A stretch of DNA of 64,000 bases, from NCBI RefSeq assembly GCF_027497995.1, contig NZ_JAODBT010000002.1:62001-126000 (forward strand). The letters are read 5' to 3'. The translations under genes were made by a program, and so were the position numbers. Under the pieces are notes generated by a model. That model did no database searches. It was not told the DNA's origin and saw nothing but the letters and a program-made list of their open reading frames with translations. Of this stretch, positions 62,406 through 64,000 are shown one piece after another (positions within the stretch are counted from its first letter, which is position 1; each line of letters begins with the position of its first letter). Source of the stretch: Stenotrophomonas sp. Iso1. Lineage in GTDB: Bacteria > Pseudomonadota > Gammaproteobacteria > Xanthomonadales > Xanthomonadaceae.

Positions 62406-64000
62406 TCAGAAGCGGAAGTCCGCACTGAACATGAAGGTACGCGGGGTGCCCGGGGTGTAACGGTAGCCGCTCTTGTTGATTGCCGCGACGTACTGCTTGT
62501 CGAACAGGTTATAGGCGTTCACGCGCAGCACCAGGTTGTCGTTGACCGCATAGGACGCCACGGCGTCATAGACGCTGTAGGACTTGGTGAACGCCGGGGT
62601 GCCCTTGGCGCCGTCGGTGCCGCGGTGCATCTCGCCGGAGTAACGCACGCCGCCACCGATGGTCAGGCCGAACGGGAAGACATAGCTGGTCCAGCCGGTG
62701 AAGGCATCGTCCGGCGTATAGGTCAGGTTGTTGCTGCCGTCGGCGGTCAGCAGATTGCCGGTATCCACCTTGCTGTTCATGTGGGTATAGCCGGCCGAGA
62801 CCGACCAGTTGTCGGTGATCTTGCCGACGGTGGAGACCTCAATGCCTTCCACGGTTTTCTGGCCGTTCTGGAAATAGCCGTCGGCCACGCTGCCGGTGAT
62901 TTCATTGGTCACTTCGGTACGGAACAGCGCTACGTTCAGTGCCAGTGCGTCATCCATGAACGCCCATTTGGTGCCCACTTCGATGGTGCGGGCTTCCTGC
63001 GGGTCCATGTTGATGTTGTTGACGTTGCCGGCTGTTTCGTTGAGCTGGAAGTTGCTGCCGCCCGGGGGCTGCTGCGAAAGGGCGTAGTTGGCGTACAGGC
63101 TGACCGCTTCGCTCGGCTTGTAGACCGCGCCGACCTTCCAGTTGATCAGGGTGTCGGAATCTTCCAGCGACGGCAGGGCGATCAACGTGCCGATCGGATT
63201 GCCGGCGCAGTTCGCGGCGGTGCACAGCACGGAGCTGCTGTATTCGGTTTTGTAGTGGTCGGCACGCACGCCAGCGGTGAGCATGAAGCTATCGGTGAAC
63301 TTCAGGGTGTCGAACACATACAGCGAGGACGTGGTGGTCTTGCCGTCGGTGCGGGCACCGGTACGGCGGGTGCTCAGGCCAGTGGCATTCCAGTCCGGGT
63401 TGTACAGGTTGGCCGGGCCCCAGTCCGCGCCGACGGTGCCGGCCTTGCCCCAGGATTTCTGCTGCTCCTGGGTGAACTCCAGGCCGGTGCTGAGGTTGTG
63501 TTGCACGCGGCCGGTGACGAAGTCGATACGCAGGTTCAGCTGGTCGGTAAGGATGGTGTTTTCCTGATCCTTGTAGGTCAGGTTGCTGCGATTCATCGTG
63601 TAGCTGGACAGATCATTGATGTCCGTCCACTTGATGTTGCCAGTGGCGCCGCCGGTCGACATGAAGGCGGTGAGCAGATAGTCCTGCTCGGTCTTGCCCC
63701 AGCGGGCGGTGTTGGTGAGCTTGAAGGTATCGGAGAAGTCATGTTCGAAGCGGAACGTCGCCTGCTGCGCGGTCACGTCGTCGTGGTCGTAGCGGGTGCC
63801 GTAGAAGTTCTCCGGGTTCACCGGATGGCCGGCCAACTGCTCCAAACCCGGCTGCGGGGTCCAACCCGGCAGGCCGATGGTCGGCACGAAGCCGTCGGGA
63901 ATGTTGTCCTGCTTCAAGTAGAGCAGGTTGAGGAAGTAGCGGGTGTCGGTGCCCAGGCCGAAGCCGAACGACGGCGCGATACCCCAGCGCTTGTCGTTGA
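62406..64000 (-). CDS. Fiu-like catecholate-siderophore TonB-dependent receptor (5' end outside window)
   Basis: About 530 C-terminal residues of a TonB-dependent receptor. The frame is open to the window edge, where it reads NDKRWGIAPSFGFGLGTDTR, so the signal peptide, TonB box and plug lie outside. The barrel has repeated aromatic beta-strand patterns such as TFRFEHDFSDTFKLTNTARWG and GGVRYSGEMHRG. It ends with RTFMFSADFRF and a terminal Phe for outer-membrane assembly. Sequence style and the following piuC point to the Fiu/PiuA group, which imports iron-catecholate breakdown products. Confidence 0.9.
   Translation of the reverse strand, partial: NDKRWGIAPSFGFGLGTDTRYFLNLLYLKQDNIPDGFVPTIGLPGWTPQPGLEQLAGHPVNPENFYGTRYDHDDVTAQQATFRFEHDFSDTFKLTNTARWGKTEQDYLLTAFMSTGGATGNIKWTDINDLSSYTMNRSNLTYKDQENTILTDQLNLRIDFVTGRVQHNLSTGLEFTQEQQKSWGKAGTVGADWGPANLYNPDWNATGLSTRRTGARTDGKTTTSSLYVFDTLKFTDSFMLTAGVRADHYKTEYSSSVLCTAANCAGNPIGTLIALPSLEDSDTLINWKVGAVYKPSEAVSLYANYALSQQPPGGSNFQLNETAGNVNNINMDPQEARTIEVGTKWAFMDDALALNVALFRTEVTNEITGSVADGYFQNGQKTVEGIEVSTVGKITDNWSVSAGYTHMNSKVDTGNLLTADGSNNLTYTPDDAFTGWTSYVFPFGLTIGGGVRYSGEMHRGTDGAKGTPAFTKSYSVYDAVASYAVNDNLVLRVNAYNLFDKQYVAAINKSGYRYTPGTPRTFMFSADFRF

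Noticed and set aside
1..64000. Prophage, insertion sequence, CRISPR array, tRNA or rRNA
   Set aside because: No integrase, transposase, phage structural gene, regularly spaced repeat array or recognisable tRNA/rRNA sequence was seen. The dispersed palindromes are short REP-like elements.

Overview
The window is high-GC DNA with the gene content of a gammaproteobacterium of the family Xanthomonadaceae, most probably Stenotrophomonas or a close relative. The evidence is the Chp twitching chemosensory cluster, several Xanthomonad-type TonB-dependent receptors, a SAM-I riboswitch in front of a metX-metB-hom operon, a GTAG-headed REP hairpin like those of Stenotrophomonas, and inverted repeats of the CTCTCCCG/CGGGAGAG kind. 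It looks chromosomal. I see no prophage, plasmid, CRISPR, rRNA, tRNA or insertion sequence.

Layout, left to right. 1-5.5 kb: the end of the Chp cluster (ChpA histidine kinase hybrid, a CheB-like protein that has lost its catalytic residues, and the CheW-like ChpC). 5.6-13.3 kb: a lipoprotein, then rsmE, nudE-cysQ, mazG-ynfA, a DUF962 protein, an SPFH/NfeD pair and gcvT-gcvH. 13.3-15.3 kb: a long gap holding a structured leader in front of a lysine/alanine-rich histone H1-like gene. 15.3-22.9 kb: a serine hydrolase, a LemA/M48 protease pair, a GMC oxidoreductase, an MFS protein and DUF1304. 23-28 kb: fatty-acid genes (DUF4442, fadE, alpha/beta hydrolase) facing a TetR regulator. 28-32 kb: a TonB-dependent receptor and a small outer-membrane-like protein whose tail resembles the receptor's last barrel strands. 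32-41 kb: hslO, mtgA, a GT2 glycosyltransferase overlapping a CBS gene, AsmA, TrhA, prfC and an M23 peptidase. 41-45 kb: the methionine operon. 45-52 kb: a membrane-anchored ClpP-like protein, sdaA, a glutaredoxin-like protein, a NarL-type regulator, a divergent 3-hydroxybutyrate pair and hutD.

52-64 kb is an iron island on the minus strand. It holds a Fiu-like receptor (cut by the window end), PiuC, a second receptor with a small membrane protein upstream, and an acyltransferase. It also holds a redox operon: PepSY protein, DUF2271, DUF4198, ApbE and a membrane-anchored flavodoxin/ferredoxin-reductase fusion. A strong Fur-like palindrome lies upstream of the PepSY gene. I infer a flavin-based extracytoplasmic electron-transfer route serving iron uptake, with DUF2271 as the likely FMN-modified partner. 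This is the most interesting system in the window.

Other points worth attention are the degenerate CheB, the competing helices upstream of the H1-like gene, the strand-exchange segment below the SAM riboswitch, and the TonB-receptor-tailed small protein.
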